Translations under genes and position numbers: made by a program
Origin: Seison nebaliae
Lineage: Eukaryota > Rotifera > Pararotatoria > Seisonacea > Seisonidae
Direction: 5' to 3'
NCBI GenBank assembly: GCA_023231475.1
Contig: JALJEE010001474.1
Location: 1-53,333, forward strand
Length of the DNA: 53,333 nucleotides
The notes under the pieces: generated by a model
Told to the model about the DNA's origin: nothing
The model's database searches: none
Seen by the model: the letters and a program-made list of their open reading frames with translations, nothing else
Part shown: positions 21,923 to 32,329 of the stretch, piece by piece
Layout of the letters: each line of letters starts with the position of its first letter
Position numbering within the stretch: the first letter of the stretch is position 1

Positions 21923-23179
21923 CTACATATGTAAAAGATGTTGGAGATCATTGAATGAATCGATTAGAGTAGTTCCATCGCCATTGATAATGGCACTAGA
22001 AATGCTTCCGCAGTTTAATGAAAACCGTTCAGAGAAAGTAGGTGGCATTTGCAGGAGCCTTAAAATAAGATATGTAATGGCATTGCCTTCAGCAATTATC
22101 AAATGATTTTGGTTATTCTTGCTACGATATAAATATCTTTGGAAAAATTGTTCTAAATTCGGTTTATTTTTTTCTTGATTTGCGTTTCCTACAATTAAAT
22201 TACTGGTCTCCAAATAATGAAACGGCTTTTTCCAGTTCTTAAAAATAGTACCGTACATATAACTAACTTGCTTGGTATAGGCTTTAAATTTTGTATAAGT
22301 TTCTCCGTCCTCCATCTCACCATTGCCTGAAAGACCTATTGCAATAGCTGCCGCAGTTTGACTGTTCTCTTGGGATGTCCCGGTGAATATTGAATCGAAT
22401 TTCAACTTTCGCTTATGTAATTCTTCACCGGCCATAAATCCATAATAATAATTATTCGTTTCCACCAATTCTTCATTCATTTGAGGCACATAAGATATGA
22501 AATAAATGGTGGTTGTTCCACTTGTTTTCTCCGCAATTCCATCCCAATCGTTAATCCATTGAGTTCTTTCAAAAATTTCTTTTGACAAATCAAAGCCCAC
22601 ACGAGGTAAAGCAATAAAACTTTCACGCTCCAAATTTGATACACGAAATCTATGAAGAGAATATTTAATTCTATTTAAAACGTAATGAGATGAACGATTG
22701 TCCAAATGATAAGGATCATCTATTTCATCTAAATCATTTGGTCGTGATCTTAAATGTTCATGAAACGATTTTCCGAAAAGAACGTTTTTTATGGAATTTA
22801 GTTCATCAGAATTCCTCTCATGTGACGTGATCAGTCTTGGTGTTCTATTTCGGAAATATGGTCCAGTATCCTCGATCGACATACATTGAAAGAAATAATT
22901 TCGTCCAAAAAGTTTGTTAAACTCTTCTTTCTCTTTACTTTGTTTAACGGGTGTACGTGGTATTAAATTTACTAAGGACGGCATAATATTGGGTTGACTC
23001 AAAATTTCATTTCCGACATTACCGGAACGTTGAACAATTTCAACATTTTGTCCGATTTCTGTCGGATGTTCTATGACCAACTTCTTTTTCGGTGAAGTTG
23101 AGTGACTAAAAATACTACAATGGATATTATTGGCAAATTGGAAGGATAAAAAAAGTGGGAAAAAAAGAATGGAGAGCAT
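21923..23179 (-). CDS. PGAM5-like histidine-phosphatase-fold pseudoenzyme B, putatively secreted
   Basis: Intronless, 418 aa, starting MLSILFFPLFLSFQFANNIH, a likely signal peptide. The C-terminal half is clearly paralogous to the gene at 20115-21590: WINDWDG (A: WVHNWDG), TIYFISYVPQMN, FTGTSQENSQTAAAIAIGL, FFQRYLYRSKNNQNHLIIAE followed by ITYLILRLLQMPP, and NCGSISSAIINGDGTTLIDS. The last block and the LQMPP step are typical of PGAM5 (LQFPP, NGSITHLVIRPNG). The expected RH is YV, the second Arg aligns with Glu, and the late His aligns with Glu, so this copy is also catalytically dead by inspection. The N-terminal halves of the two proteins do not obviously align. The low similarity to its neighbour suggests an old duplication or fast evolution. 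Confidence 0.65.
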   Translation of the reverse strand: MLSILFFPLFLSFQFANNIHCSIFSHSTSPKKKLVIEHPTEIGQNVEIVQRSGNVGNEILSQPNIMPSLVNLIPRTPVKQSKEKEEFNKLFGRNYFFQCMSIEDTGPYFRNRTPRLITSHERNSDELNSIKNVLFGKSFHEHLRSRPNDLDEIDDPYHLDNRSSHYVLNRIKYSLHRFRVSNLERESFIALPRVGFDLSKEIFERTQWINDWDGIAEKTSGTTTIYFISYVPQMNEELVETNNYYYGFMAGEELHKRKLKFDSIFTGTSQENSQTAAAIAIGLSGNGEMEDGETYTKFKAYTKQVSYMYGTIFKNWKKPFHYLETSNLIVGNANQEKNKPNLEQFFQRYLYRSKNNQNHLIIAEGNAITYLILRLLQMPPTFSERFSLNCGSISSAIINGDGTTLIDSFNDLQHLLHM

Positions 23180-23701
23180 CGAAATTAGTTATAATTCAAA
23201 AATTGAACTGGTAAACCGAAAAATAAATTAAAAATCTTTTATACTTTCAAAATAAGTTTTTCTTATTATTTAAATATAAGATATATATTTTATATAATAT
23301 AATTGAAGAGTTTGAAGAAAATCATTCTTTTAACATTTCGTATTAGGGACCCTGTTGAAATTCTGTTTTTTCCAAAACATCTTAAATATTTCGATTAAGT
23401 TTTTATTGTAGAAGAAATTTTAATGCATATAATGAACTTATTACAGTAGTAAAATCCAGTAACTTATTTAACACCTTTTCAATTGAAAAACATGGATAAC
23501 AACCGAAACTTGTTCAAACAATCCAAAAAGTGAAATACCAAAAAGTGAAAAAACATAGAATGAAACACCAGAGATGTCAAACACCCACATGGTGACAGTT
23601 CTGGAGCATTATTGATATAAAAATTAGAAATGGAATAAGTAGATTAAAATTTTTGTTTTTATTTAATTCATTTTTTTGTACTGTAAGTTGGAAAGTTCAT
23701 A
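23180..23701. promoter_or_regulatory. Divergent intergenic region
   Basis: 522 bp between the start of pseudophosphatase B (-) and the USP-like gene (+). AT-rich, with a local CCAAAAAGTGAAA direct repeat near 23523-23550. No gene is seen. Confidence 0.35.
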
Positions 23702-25138
23702 ATGGTTTTAAATTTGGATCCTCGCTTCCCTGTGTTGTTAATGAAAGAGAAATGGAAAATATTGAACGATTTAGCTAACGGTCGAGATAAAATCTATATT
23801 GGACTATACAACGGTCAGAAAATTGGTGTATGTTTAACGAATGTGATTATTGCCATGATAAGTGCAAGTCCAATATTAATGAATGTGATAAATAGTAACA
23901 CACAATGTAAATCATTTGACGTATGTAATTTTATGAAGAAAATAACGAGTGAATTACATAAAGATAATCCAATGAAAGATGAAGTTAATAAAATAAGTGT
24001 TAGTGACGTTTTAGCTGCAGGAATTCAACATATATCAGACAACCGTCCTTATAAGGCTGATTATGGTGTTTCAGGAAGTTATCTATTATACAAGAAATAT
24101 TCAAATGAAAAAGATTTGAAGACAGTTGATTCTGAAAGCTCCGATAAAAAATTACATCGACTCATTTTCTCATCTAAAGACTGTAGTGGTCGAGATTTCA
24201 TGCGCTGGAATAACATTGTGAGAGATTTATTTTTACTCGATTCTACTCTACAACAAAGAGATTGGTATGACTTTTTTTGGTATGAAGAAATTAAGATGTT
24301 AAATCTCGAAATGAAAATTGGAAGTTATCCAAGAAATTCATTCTACAAACCTCGACCTTTCCTAAAAGACTATTATACTGAATTTGATGAACAACAAATT
24401 CAATTGTTAAGAAACGATCTCGTTCGAATCCATCCGAAAGTTGTTCAGATTTCTAGTTTAGAACTTCTAAAATATGATATTCACCCGGAAACAATTACCA
24501 ATTTTGTCAGAGCTCTCACATACGGTTATCGATTGGTTAATGTACTTCAGATGCCTTTTACTACTCCTGATTTCCATGTCGTTATAACACGCCAACATCC
24601 AACGGTTCCAAAGATAAAGAATAAAGAAAAATATTTTGTTGAACTACCAATTGCCAATATTAAATATCATATTAAAGCGATATCAATCCGCATAGAAAAT
24701 GAAATTCAGTATTTATTCTCTCATTTAGGACAACCAACAATTGAACCTTCAGCAGAGACGACTAACTGTATTAACTACCATTTAAATGGAACATATGTGA
24801 GTATTGGAGAATCGATTCCAGATGCCATCAACTTCATGAAACAACGAGAACAAATCATTCGACAACGATTAGGAATAATGTGTAGTTGGGTTAACTCAAA
24901 GGCTGCAACTAGACTTTTAATAGGAATAGAACAGGGAACTCATGCAATTACTTTAATTGAAAAAGATAATCAATGGACTCTGATTAATGACGAATATTCA
25001 ATTAGAATCGATGACATTGAACAAATGACGGACATCTTATATTTGGAGAAAGTTTCAGGATATTTGTTGGAAGAGTATCGGGATGACATTGTCACTACAC
25101 TCGCCGATCAATTAACGACAACTGTAACTATTCAATAA
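23702..25138 (+). CDS. Degenerate ubiquitin-specific-protease-like protein
   Basis: Intronless, 478 aa, no signal peptide. The ends resemble the two USP (peptidase C19) boxes. N-terminal GLYNGQKIGVCLTNVIIAM (C44) fits GLxNxGNTCYMNSvlQ with a two-residue insertion between Asn and Cys. C-terminal GTHAITLIEKDNQWTLINDE (H414, N429/D430) followed by SGYLLEEYR fits GHYvxYvxxxxxWyxFDDxx...AYxLfYxR. A middle segment (FVRALTYGYRLVNVLQMPF... IKYHIKAISIRI) has the position of the USP 'lPxxLilhLkRF ... YxLxavi' strands. The Cys, His and Asp/Asn positions are present, but the oxyanion Asn spacing is altered, and the CxxC zinc ribbon common in USPs is not seen. It may be a fast-evolving deubiquitinase or a pseudoenzyme. 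A novel family is the alternative. Confidence 0.4.
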   Translation: MVLNLDPRFPVLLMKEKWKILNDLANGRDKIYIGLYNGQKIGVCLTNVIIAMISASPILMNVINSNTQCKSFDVCNFMKKITSELHKDNPMKDEVNKISVSDVLAAGIQHISDNRPYKADYGVSGSYLLYKKYSNEKDLKTVDSESSDKKLHRLIFSSKDCSGRDFMRWNNIVRDLFLLDSTLQQRDWYDFFWYEEIKMLNLEMKIGSYPRNSFYKPRPFLKDYYTEFDEQQIQLLRNDLVRIHPKVVQISSLELLKYDIHPETITNFVRALTYGYRLVNVLQMPFTTPDFHVVITRQHPTVPKIKNKEKYFVELPIANIKYHIKAISIRIENEIQYLFSHLGQPTIEPSAETTNCINYHLNGTYVSIGESIPDAINFMKQREQIIRQRLGIMCSWVNSKAATRLLIGIEQGTHAITLIEKDNQWTLINDEYSIRIDDIEQMTDILYLEKVSGYLLEEYRDDIVTTLADQLTTTVTIQ

Positions 25139-25943
25139 TATTACTTTTAAATTAGTTTTTATAGTCAATCGACTAGAATATTAGATCTATCTAATCAATC
25201 TATCTAGATCAACTTTCCCTATATTATAAATCGAGTTTCCAAAGATATTAAAATTATTTTGTGTTTCAAATATTCTTCAAGTAATTTTTTCAGATATGGA
25301 ACTAAAATATGGTGTATGAATTATTATATTATGAAACACAATTTTAATTACAGTTAAAGTGGAACAAAGGCGACAATTGATCTCAAATATTCTTGTTGAT
25401 ATTTATTAATTACTAAAATAAATTCCTTTCTCGAAAAACCAAAAGAAACATAAATGAAAATATTGAATTTTTTTTTGGTGATATTTTTTTGATTTTTTTT
25501 CTGTTTTTTGTATTTGTTGTAATTGTAATCTATTTTGTATTATTTTTATAACTTACCTAACCTATAAGTGTAATCGAGTTCAATAAGTTGGGGAGTTGGG
25601 ATATCACATTTTTCTTTATCGTCATTTCTAGTTCATCAAATATTTTTAATTGCATTATTTTTTACGGATTGCCGTTCCATTTTTCTTTAATATATCATAA
25701 ATGTTGTAATATAAATTTTATAATAAAATTATTTAATAATTGAATTATTAATCAATATTATTAATAATGGTCGACCTTTGAAATATCTTTTTCCTTTTTT
25801 ATATAAAATTTCTCAATGAAGTATTTTTCATAATATAATCCTGAGAGTTCGATTTCTATTTATAATTATCTTTCTTTATTTGATAACTGTATTTGATATT
25901 GGTTTTTGAAGGTATTAATTTTTATAATCAATAGGGTTTGGGG
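25139..25943. other. Intergenic, no gene seen
   Basis: 805 bp of very AT-rich sequence with no coding-like frame. The last part holds the promoter of the gene starting at 25944. Confidence 0.5.
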
Positions 25944-26877
25944 ATGAAACATTCTGAAGTTTTTGAGAAAATTTCACCGAGTTATTTATTTGGGAAATGT
26001 GCAAGTGGTTAAATTAAATATTACTACGTAATACAATAAATTTATTACGTTTCTCTTAACCATTAGCTGATGACGATAGTATGATAATCGATGAATCTAA
26101 TTCTACATCCAAATACAATTCAGCTTTTTTGAATAAGGATCCGAAAGTTGATGAACGAGTATCTTTCACCAAACATTTCATCAAACTTGTCCGACGATAC
26201 AAAGAGAAATATTATAACGATGAACTGAAAATATTTAGGAGAAATAACAAGTTTTTTACTTACTTTATGAAATTGAGAACTCGTGACAAACAAGCAACAA
26301 CATCGAACAGTGAGATTATGGAAACGGTAATGATAAGAAGTACGAAATCGATATCTATGACAAACGAATTCTTATTTGCAGTGAAAGAGAAAGAAACACC
26401 TTCGAACTCTCCTAATTCTCTTAAGAAGACACAAAGTGATATTATCCAAAAACGATTGTGCAATATAAAAGTGAATGAAGATATGCTACATGAGTCACGA
26501 GAAATGATGATATTTCAAAAAGAGAATGAAACTAAATCTATTTCCGCTTATTTACCAAAACTAGAAAAACCGACAATTATTACTCATACTAATTTCCTCA
26601 ACGTTATTGTAAATAAACTTCCCATGTTTCTACTTCGAACTGCGCCACCCAAAAATCAAGTTACTTACAAGAGTCTGAATAAATTTATAATTCTCTTGTC
26701 ATTCAGGTGAAAGATGATTCTTTTTCTAATGACTACGCAGAAGACGCAACTTTGAAATCAGAGGACGACGAAGATGATTTAACTTCAACCATATGTTGTG
26801 GTGATGTTAAAACGGTGGAATCGAAAGATTATTCGCTGTTTGTTACTGCCAGATCGAGAATTAGTGAACATATCTAA
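25944..26877 (+). CDS. Unknown basic-then-acidic protein, three exons
   Basis: Exons 25944-26007, 26067-26659 and 26707-26877, with introns of 59 and 47 bp and phases 1 and 0 preserved, giving 275 aa. I do not recognise it. The N-terminus (MKHSEVFEKISPSYLF) leads to a short acidic patch (ADDDSMIIDES), a basic helical region (HFIKLVRRYKEKYYNDELK), a Ser/Thr/Glu middle, and an acidic C-terminus (LKSEDDEDDL) ending ARSRISEHI. No signal peptide or membrane segment is apparent. The preserved phases and clean splice sites argue that it is a real gene. The alternative start is the ATG at 26081 without exon 1. Confidence 0.55.
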
Positions 26878-27300
26878 CTTCAATTCTATTTTTAGAATAA
26901 GTACTTCAATTAAACTTTAGATTTGGAAGAAAAAACTATAATATGTTGAAAAGAATTATTATAAAATTAAATAAATATAAAATCTAATTGTACCAACAGA
27001 ACTGACAAAATATTGTGAGCTAAACATAACAGAATTAATGAACTACTCCATTCTCCATATCGAATCCATATCAAAACTAATGTCGATAGGTCATATTCAA
27101 CTTCATCACAATAACAATATTAATTTAAGATTGTATTATAATCATAATAATAGTGAATAAAATTATTCTAGATTCATAAAAATAACATAGATACTGATAA
27201 AGAAACTAGTTATAAATGGTGAAATATAATATTATTAACATCACATGGACAATCTTAAGTTTTAATACATTCTGAATTTAAAGGAATAATACAAGAAAAT
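26878..27300. other. Convergent 3' region
   Basis: 423 bp between two converging stop codons; AT-rich, probably 3' UTRs. No gene is seen. Confidence 0.5.
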
Positions 27301-29790
27301 TTATTTTACAATTATACAAAGATTATCGAGTACAGATTTAAACAACGATTGATTCTTCGACAATATCAGATAAGATAATTTCTTTAAACAACTTTTCTCT
27401 TCGTACTCATCATTAACCTTTACTAATTCTTTAATCTGTTTCGTCAATACTTCGATTTCCAATGGCTTATAAGAAAGAATTTTCACATGCACATCATTCA
27501 TTCGACGTCGAACAAAATTGGCGAATACTAATTTCAACTCATCAGTTGTATATCGTTCAGTTTCGCGAGAAACGTTTGGTGTTTGAGACTGAATTTTTTT
27601 AGGAGTTGTTAATTCGATTTTCTCGTCGATAAGCAGATCGAATTGGTGGAGTTTTAGGAAGATTCTTTTCATTATCTCCATCAACTGTTTTTTCGATTTC
27701 AATTTTCTTACTCCAATTGATTCAGCTTCCTTCTGCAATTCTTCCAATGACATAATTTCAAATTTCGGCATTGGCGTAAACGGAGACATAATAGACAAGT
27801 TCTCTCTAACTCCATTTCCTTTTTTTCTATATGGAGTTCTGGTAAATTCGGATGAAATTAGACAATCATCCACTTCATAATAATGAGTTCGATTCATCCC
27901 ATTCTCTTCCATATCGACATGATTCTCTAAATTCTCATCTGTCTCAATCAAAACTTTATCATGTTCAGTGTCATCGTCCAAAGAAGCGATATCAGTATCA
28001 ACGTGATAATTTTGTGCAGAATAATAAGAAGTTTCCATTATTTCTTGATAGTCATCTAGACAATCATTAAAATGATAATGTTCAACATCATTCCAATCAT
28101 TCAAAATATTATTAGGAGTATTAGATGATTTCAATTGGATCTCTTCTCCATCACTATCAGATAATATGATAATATCATCATCATTATCATTCATAATTTG
28201 TTTAAACGATATATTATTCTCATTCGAAATTAAAGACGGAGGAAGAATATTGTCCTTAGTTAAAATATTCGTTTGCTTCTCTTCTTCAATCACTTCTTCT
28301 ATGTCAATCGATTGATTCGATGTGTCACGTATAGATGGCAACTCTAAATAAATTCCAGTAGTCGATTGTAATTTGTTATTAACTAATTCGTTTAAATGAA
28401 TAATATCATCGTCATCATCCACAATATGATGGTAATGACGTTCCACAATCCTATCATCCAATGGAATACATTCGTCATCTAATGAAATGACTATCGGATT
28501 TCCAACGTTTTTATTATCATTTTCTATTTCTTTAATCTTCTCACTTTGACTGCCATCTTCTTCATCACATTCAATCACAACATCCAAATCATTTGATATC
28601 CTTTTTGAATTACAAAATCTTTTGAAGGAAATTGGAGAGTATATCGATTGTTCAAATAGATCTACCGAATCATCGGAATCGATTATTATATCATCTAATT
28701 CATTTTCATTAATTTGTTGTACATTCTTTTTTGATGATGAAGAAGGATGAACTTCAATGAATTTAAGTTGTGAAACATTAACAGTTGGAATTACATGAAC
28801 ATTATGTTTCTCATTCTTTTCAATTCTTTCTTTATTTTCTGATGTTCCATCTTTTTGTATGAGAAGATCTTTCTCGTTTTCTTTCTCATCTTTATTGGAT
28901 ATATTCAATCGATCAGTTTCTTCGATCTTCCATTTTGTTTGTTCGTTTGAAATCGATTGCTTATCATCCAATAGTTTAATGTTAGTTGATTCATCATTTG
29001 AATTTTTATTAATTAATTCAACATTATCCAATTCGCAACATTCATAAAAGAGAAATGTCTCATCAGTCATCATTCGATAAGTTTCATTGAAATTCTTATA
29101 TTTTTCAGCTTGAAAATATTTCGAAGTGACTTCGATAAATTGTTTAGATAAAATTGGAATGTTGAATAATTGATAATAATCGTTGTTTTGTAAACACTCA
29201 TTCAATTGATCGCCATTCATCGAATTCAGCTGAGAATATTTTGTTTGTGAGAAATTTGAAGAATTCCCTGATGGATTTCTGTGATAAGGAGGAATGATAC
29301 ATTCATGTCTCTTCTCTAAATAAATCTCTAATTCTTTTGAATCCAACAAATTCTCATTCATTTTCACTTGTTTCTTCTTCTTCAATTTTCGTTTTTCTTG
29401 TTTCTCCATTTTCATCCGATATTTATCTTGGCAAATGAAGAGATGTCTCCTAAATATGTGACATCGTTTAAATTCTTTCTTACAAAAATAACATTTGTCC
29501 GATCTCAATTTCTCTTCAACGAACTCGTAACAATTAATGAAATGTTGTTGAATTTGGTGAATAAGAGAAATTGAGAAATTCTTTTCACATTTCGAACAAT
29601 TTTCAAAATTTTTATTTTGTGAAGAAATTAATGAGTTGTCGCTTCGGAATCTTTTAAAACTTCCTTTCTTAACCTCAAAATATTTACTTTTATTTGAATC
29701 ATCAATTTTCCTCTTATTTCTGGTAATCGGTTCAATATTCTCCAATACACAAATATCATCATCGTCATCATCGTCAATAACGGTTAACAT
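27301..29790 (-). CDS. SLX4: SLX4 structure-specific endonuclease scaffold
   Basis: Intronless, 829 aa. An acidic start (MLTVIDDDDDDD) is followed by two UBZ4-type zinc fingers: C65/C68/H83/C87 and C100/C103/H116/C120, the number and placing known in SLX4. A long acidic, Asn-rich middle contains several I/V-rich acidic patches (IIIDSDDS, IIILSDSD) that resemble SUMO-interacting motifs. Near residue 669, SPFTPMPKFEIMSLEELQKE then GVRKLKSKKQLMEIMKRIF is the diagnostic SLX4 SAP-like block. The last ~70 residues (VHVKILSYKPLEIEVL) fit the C-terminal domain that binds SLX1. Known role: nuclear scaffold for SLX1, MUS81 and XPF in Holliday-junction and crosslink repair. I see no BTB domain, and the protein is less than half the human length. 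It starts 180 bp from PIN4 in divergent orientation. Confidence 0.85.
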   Translation of the reverse strand: MLTVIDDDDDDDICVLENIEPITRNKRKIDDSNKSKYFEVKKGSFKRFRSDNSLISSQNKNFENCSKCEKNFSISLIHQIQQHFINCYEFVEEKLRSDKCYFCKKEFKRCHIFRRHLFICQDKYRMKMEKQEKRKLKKKKQVKMNENLLDSKELEIYLEKRHECIIPPYHRNPSGNSSNFSQTKYSQLNSMNGDQLNECLQNNDYYQLFNIPILSKQFIEVTSKYFQAEKYKNFNETYRMMTDETFLFYECCELDNVELINKNSNDESTNIKLLDDKQSISNEQTKWKIEETDRLNISNKDEKENEKDLLIQKDGTSENKERIEKNEKHNVHVIPTVNVSQLKFIEVHPSSSSKKNVQQINENELDDIIIDSDDSVDLFEQSIYSPISFKRFCNSKRISNDLDVVIECDEEDGSQSEKIKEIENDNKNVGNPIVISLDDECIPLDDRIVERHYHHIVDDDDDIIHLNELVNNKLQSTTGIYLELPSIRDTSNQSIDIEEVIEEEKQTNILTKDNILPPSLISNENNISFKQIMNDNDDDIIILSDSDGEEIQLKSSNTPNNILNDWNDVEHYHFNDCLDDYQEIMETSYYSAQNYHVDTDIASLDDDTEHDKVLIETDENLENHVDMEENGMNRTHYYEVDDCLISSEFTRTPYRKKGNGVRENLSIMSPFTPMPKFEIMSLEELQKEAESIGVRKLKSKKQLMEIMKRIFLKLHQFDLLIDEKIELTTPKKIQSQTPNVSRETERYTTDELKLVFANFVRRRMNDVHVKILSYKPLEIEVLTKQIKELVKVNDEYEEKSCLKKLSYLILSKNQSLFKSVLDNLCIIVK

Positions 29791-29970
29791 ATTTCAGACA
29801 AATTTATTTGAGTCCATTAAATTATTTTAAGAAAATACAGAAGAATTCTTCTTCTTCCAACAATCAGAAATTTAAAGATATAACAATAATTTACTTGTTA
29901 AGCTTCTCTTCCTCTTATATTTGTTAGATAATATTATTTAATTTCATATTAAATTAATTCATTGTTATTG
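29791..29970. promoter_or_regulatory. Bidirectional promoter between SLX4 and PIN4
   Basis: 180 bp between divergent start codons must serve both genes. AT-rich; no individual motif claimed. Confidence 0.45.
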
Positions 29971-30371
29971 ATGGGAAAGAAGGGCAAAGATCAACCACAA
30001 AAGAAAGAATCTCAAGTGAAAGAAAAGAAGAATTATAATTCGATAAAAGTTCGACATATTCTCTGTGAGAAACAAGGGAAATGTTTAGAAGCGATGGAAC
30101 TGTTAAAAAATGGGAGGAAATTTGATGAAGTTGCTCGAGATTTTAGTGAAGATAAAGCACGTCATGGAGTTCGATTTCTAATAATAATTGAATGATCAGA
30201 AATTAATTTCAGGGAGATTTGGGTTGGATGAATCGAGGTTCGATGGTTGGAACATTCCAAGACGCTGCTTTCCAATTACCGACTTCGAATGTTGGAAATC
30301 CAAATTATACAGATCCTCCAATCAAAACTAAATTTGGATATCACATAATAATGGTGGAGGGAAAGAAATGA
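29971..30371 (+). CDS. PIN4: Parvulin-type peptidyl-prolyl isomerase PIN4
   Basis: Exons 29971-30168 and 30213-30371. The 44-bp intron is phase 0. The product is 118 aa, starting [13 protein letters not shown] basic N-terminal tail precedes the parvulin domain: [36 protein letters not shown], then [40 protein letters not shown] to the end. This is nearly collinear with human Par14/PIN4 (131 aa), including the closing [10 protein letters not shown] and both active-site histidine regions. Known role: nuclear/nucleolar prolyl isomerase linked to pre-rRNA processing and DNA binding. The neighbouring scavenger receptor starts only 71 bp after this stop on the same strand. Confidence 0.95.
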
Positions 30372-30442
30372 ATATTTTATATTGTAATTTTTCTTCAATA
30401 TTAAAATTTTTATAAATTATTTTTTCTCTCCGTTAGATCATA

Positions 30443-32329
30443 ATGATGATGATATTAAACAAATATATTATCATTTTCATCATTTTTTTCGTTTTATCAT
30501 TAAACTTCATTTTTGTTATACGGAAATTTTTGAATGAATTTCTACGGAAAAAAATGATAATTATTCCAACGAATAATCAGTCAGTAAACTGGTGGAAAAT
30601 ACCACCAGCTGATATCCGAATGCAATTCTGGTTTTTTAATGTGACTAATCATCTGGAAGTGATGAAGGGAGACGTACCGTTATTTCAAGAAATCGGTCCC
30701 GTCACATATCAGTTAGGGAGATATTGAATGACGATGAAATTATATTTGATAATCTCAAAATTTCAGAGAGAAACGAGAGAAATTAAATATCGAATGGAAT
30801 TCGGACAATAGTGAAGTGAAGTTCAATCAATCACGATCATTTGTACTGGAACAATCGAATGTCATTGATCCCTCTTCCACCACCATCATCTCTTTGAATT
30901 TCCCTTTAATTGTTTATTATTTTTTTGTTTTCATGAATATTTTTTCATTCAATCGATTAGGTAGTTTTGTCGAATCTAAAGAGACATGGTTCTAAATTTG
31001 AAAAGGAAATATTAGATGTATTGATGGATGTCTTCAAAAACAATATCTATGAAAAACATACCATCACCGAATTACTTTGGGGATATGAAAGTACTATACT
31101 TAAACTTATTCATCAGATCGATAAAGCACTTGTTCCAACAACGAAATTTGGATATTTCTTAGGAGTTTTTTCCACTTTCCCCCCTCCCCAAAATCTTTCA
31201 ATTCCAATAGAAAAATAATTCAGCGATAGATAATTTTCATGTAAAAACGGGAAGTGAAAATTCTTGGGATATCGCTTCCATCATTTCCTGGAATAATGAG
31301 ACGTTGGTTGATAAATTAACTAATTTTGAATATAACTAAATTTGAATAAGGGAATTATCTTTCTGGGGAAATGACTATGCTAATCGAATATCAGGATCAG
31401 GTTATTTCTCATAATTCTCATCGATTCCTTCATATTATTTTGACAGATGGAGAAACATATTTTCCTATGAAAACCATATCCACACCAATTAGTTTATTCT
31501 CCTCAGATATCTGTAGGTTTTCTTTACTTCCCAATTTGCAAATCGTATTCTCATTCTTCTTTTTCTTAGGAGTATTTATGTTAATTATACGAATAGTTTT
31601 CATGAGAATGGTATTGAATTATATCGATACGCTATCGATCCACAATTATTCGTTCAATGTAAAGAATGTGAAGTCAATTGTGGTTCATTTATTATAATTA
31701 TATAATAAAATGATTTTTTTTTAAATAACATTAGGATTCTGCCATCGAGATGATTGTATGGGTAGCGGTGTGGTGAACATTAGTGTTTGTGTAAATGATG
31801 GTTTCTTATTAATTTTTTTCATATGAATTTATTATGAAATTAGCTCCAATCATCACTTCTCTACCTCACATGTTATTCGCTTCTGATAAGATCATAAAGA
31901 TGATGGGTCGACATCTACAACCGAATGAAGAATTTCATAACACTGAATTAGAAATTGATCCGATTACTGGAACTCCATTCGTCGTTAAGAAGCGACTTCA
32001 ATTCAATGTTGGTCTCGATTCCATTCGAGATATCAAGTTCCTAAACAAAATTACAAATTTTATTTCTTTTACACTTTTCAAAATTTAGAGATTTCCAAAT
32101 GCTTTCCCAATTTATACATCCCATTTTCTGGTTGAATGAATCGGCAACATTGAAGAAGGAAATGGTAAAATTTTATAAGACCAATGTGCAAATTCTTTTC
32201 GATCTTTATAATACGCTCTCCATCATCTCCATCATTCTCACTTGGATGTTCTTTGTTATTGGCATAGTGAAATTTAGTAGAAGATCACGTCCATCCAAAG
32301 AAGATGTTCAACCATTAATCAATGACTGA
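30443..32329 (+). CDS. CD36/SCARB-family scavenger receptor
   Basis: Ten exons with phase preserved throughout: 30443-30711, 30767-30911, 30961-31164, 31211-31302, 31351-31400, 31447-31516, 31570-31682, 31735-31800, 31844-32036 and 32089-32329, giving 480 aa; all introns are 43-55 bp. An N-terminal membrane segment (YIIIFIIFFVLSLNFIFVI) is followed by the ectodomain: FWFFNVTNHLEVMKGDVPLF, EIGPVTY, ITELLWGYES, ISWNNETELSFWGN, ISGSDGETYFPM, DICRSIYVNY, GFCHRDDCMGSGVVNISVC and APIITSLPHMLFASD. A second membrane segment (LSIISIILTWMFFVIGIV) and a short cytoplasmic tail end it. These are the diagnostic CD36/LIMP-2/SNMP blocks, including the conserved cysteines. Known role: lipid or lipoprotein uptake, lysosomal sorting or pheromone detection. 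Which subfamily applies cannot be told by eye. Confidence 0.9.
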
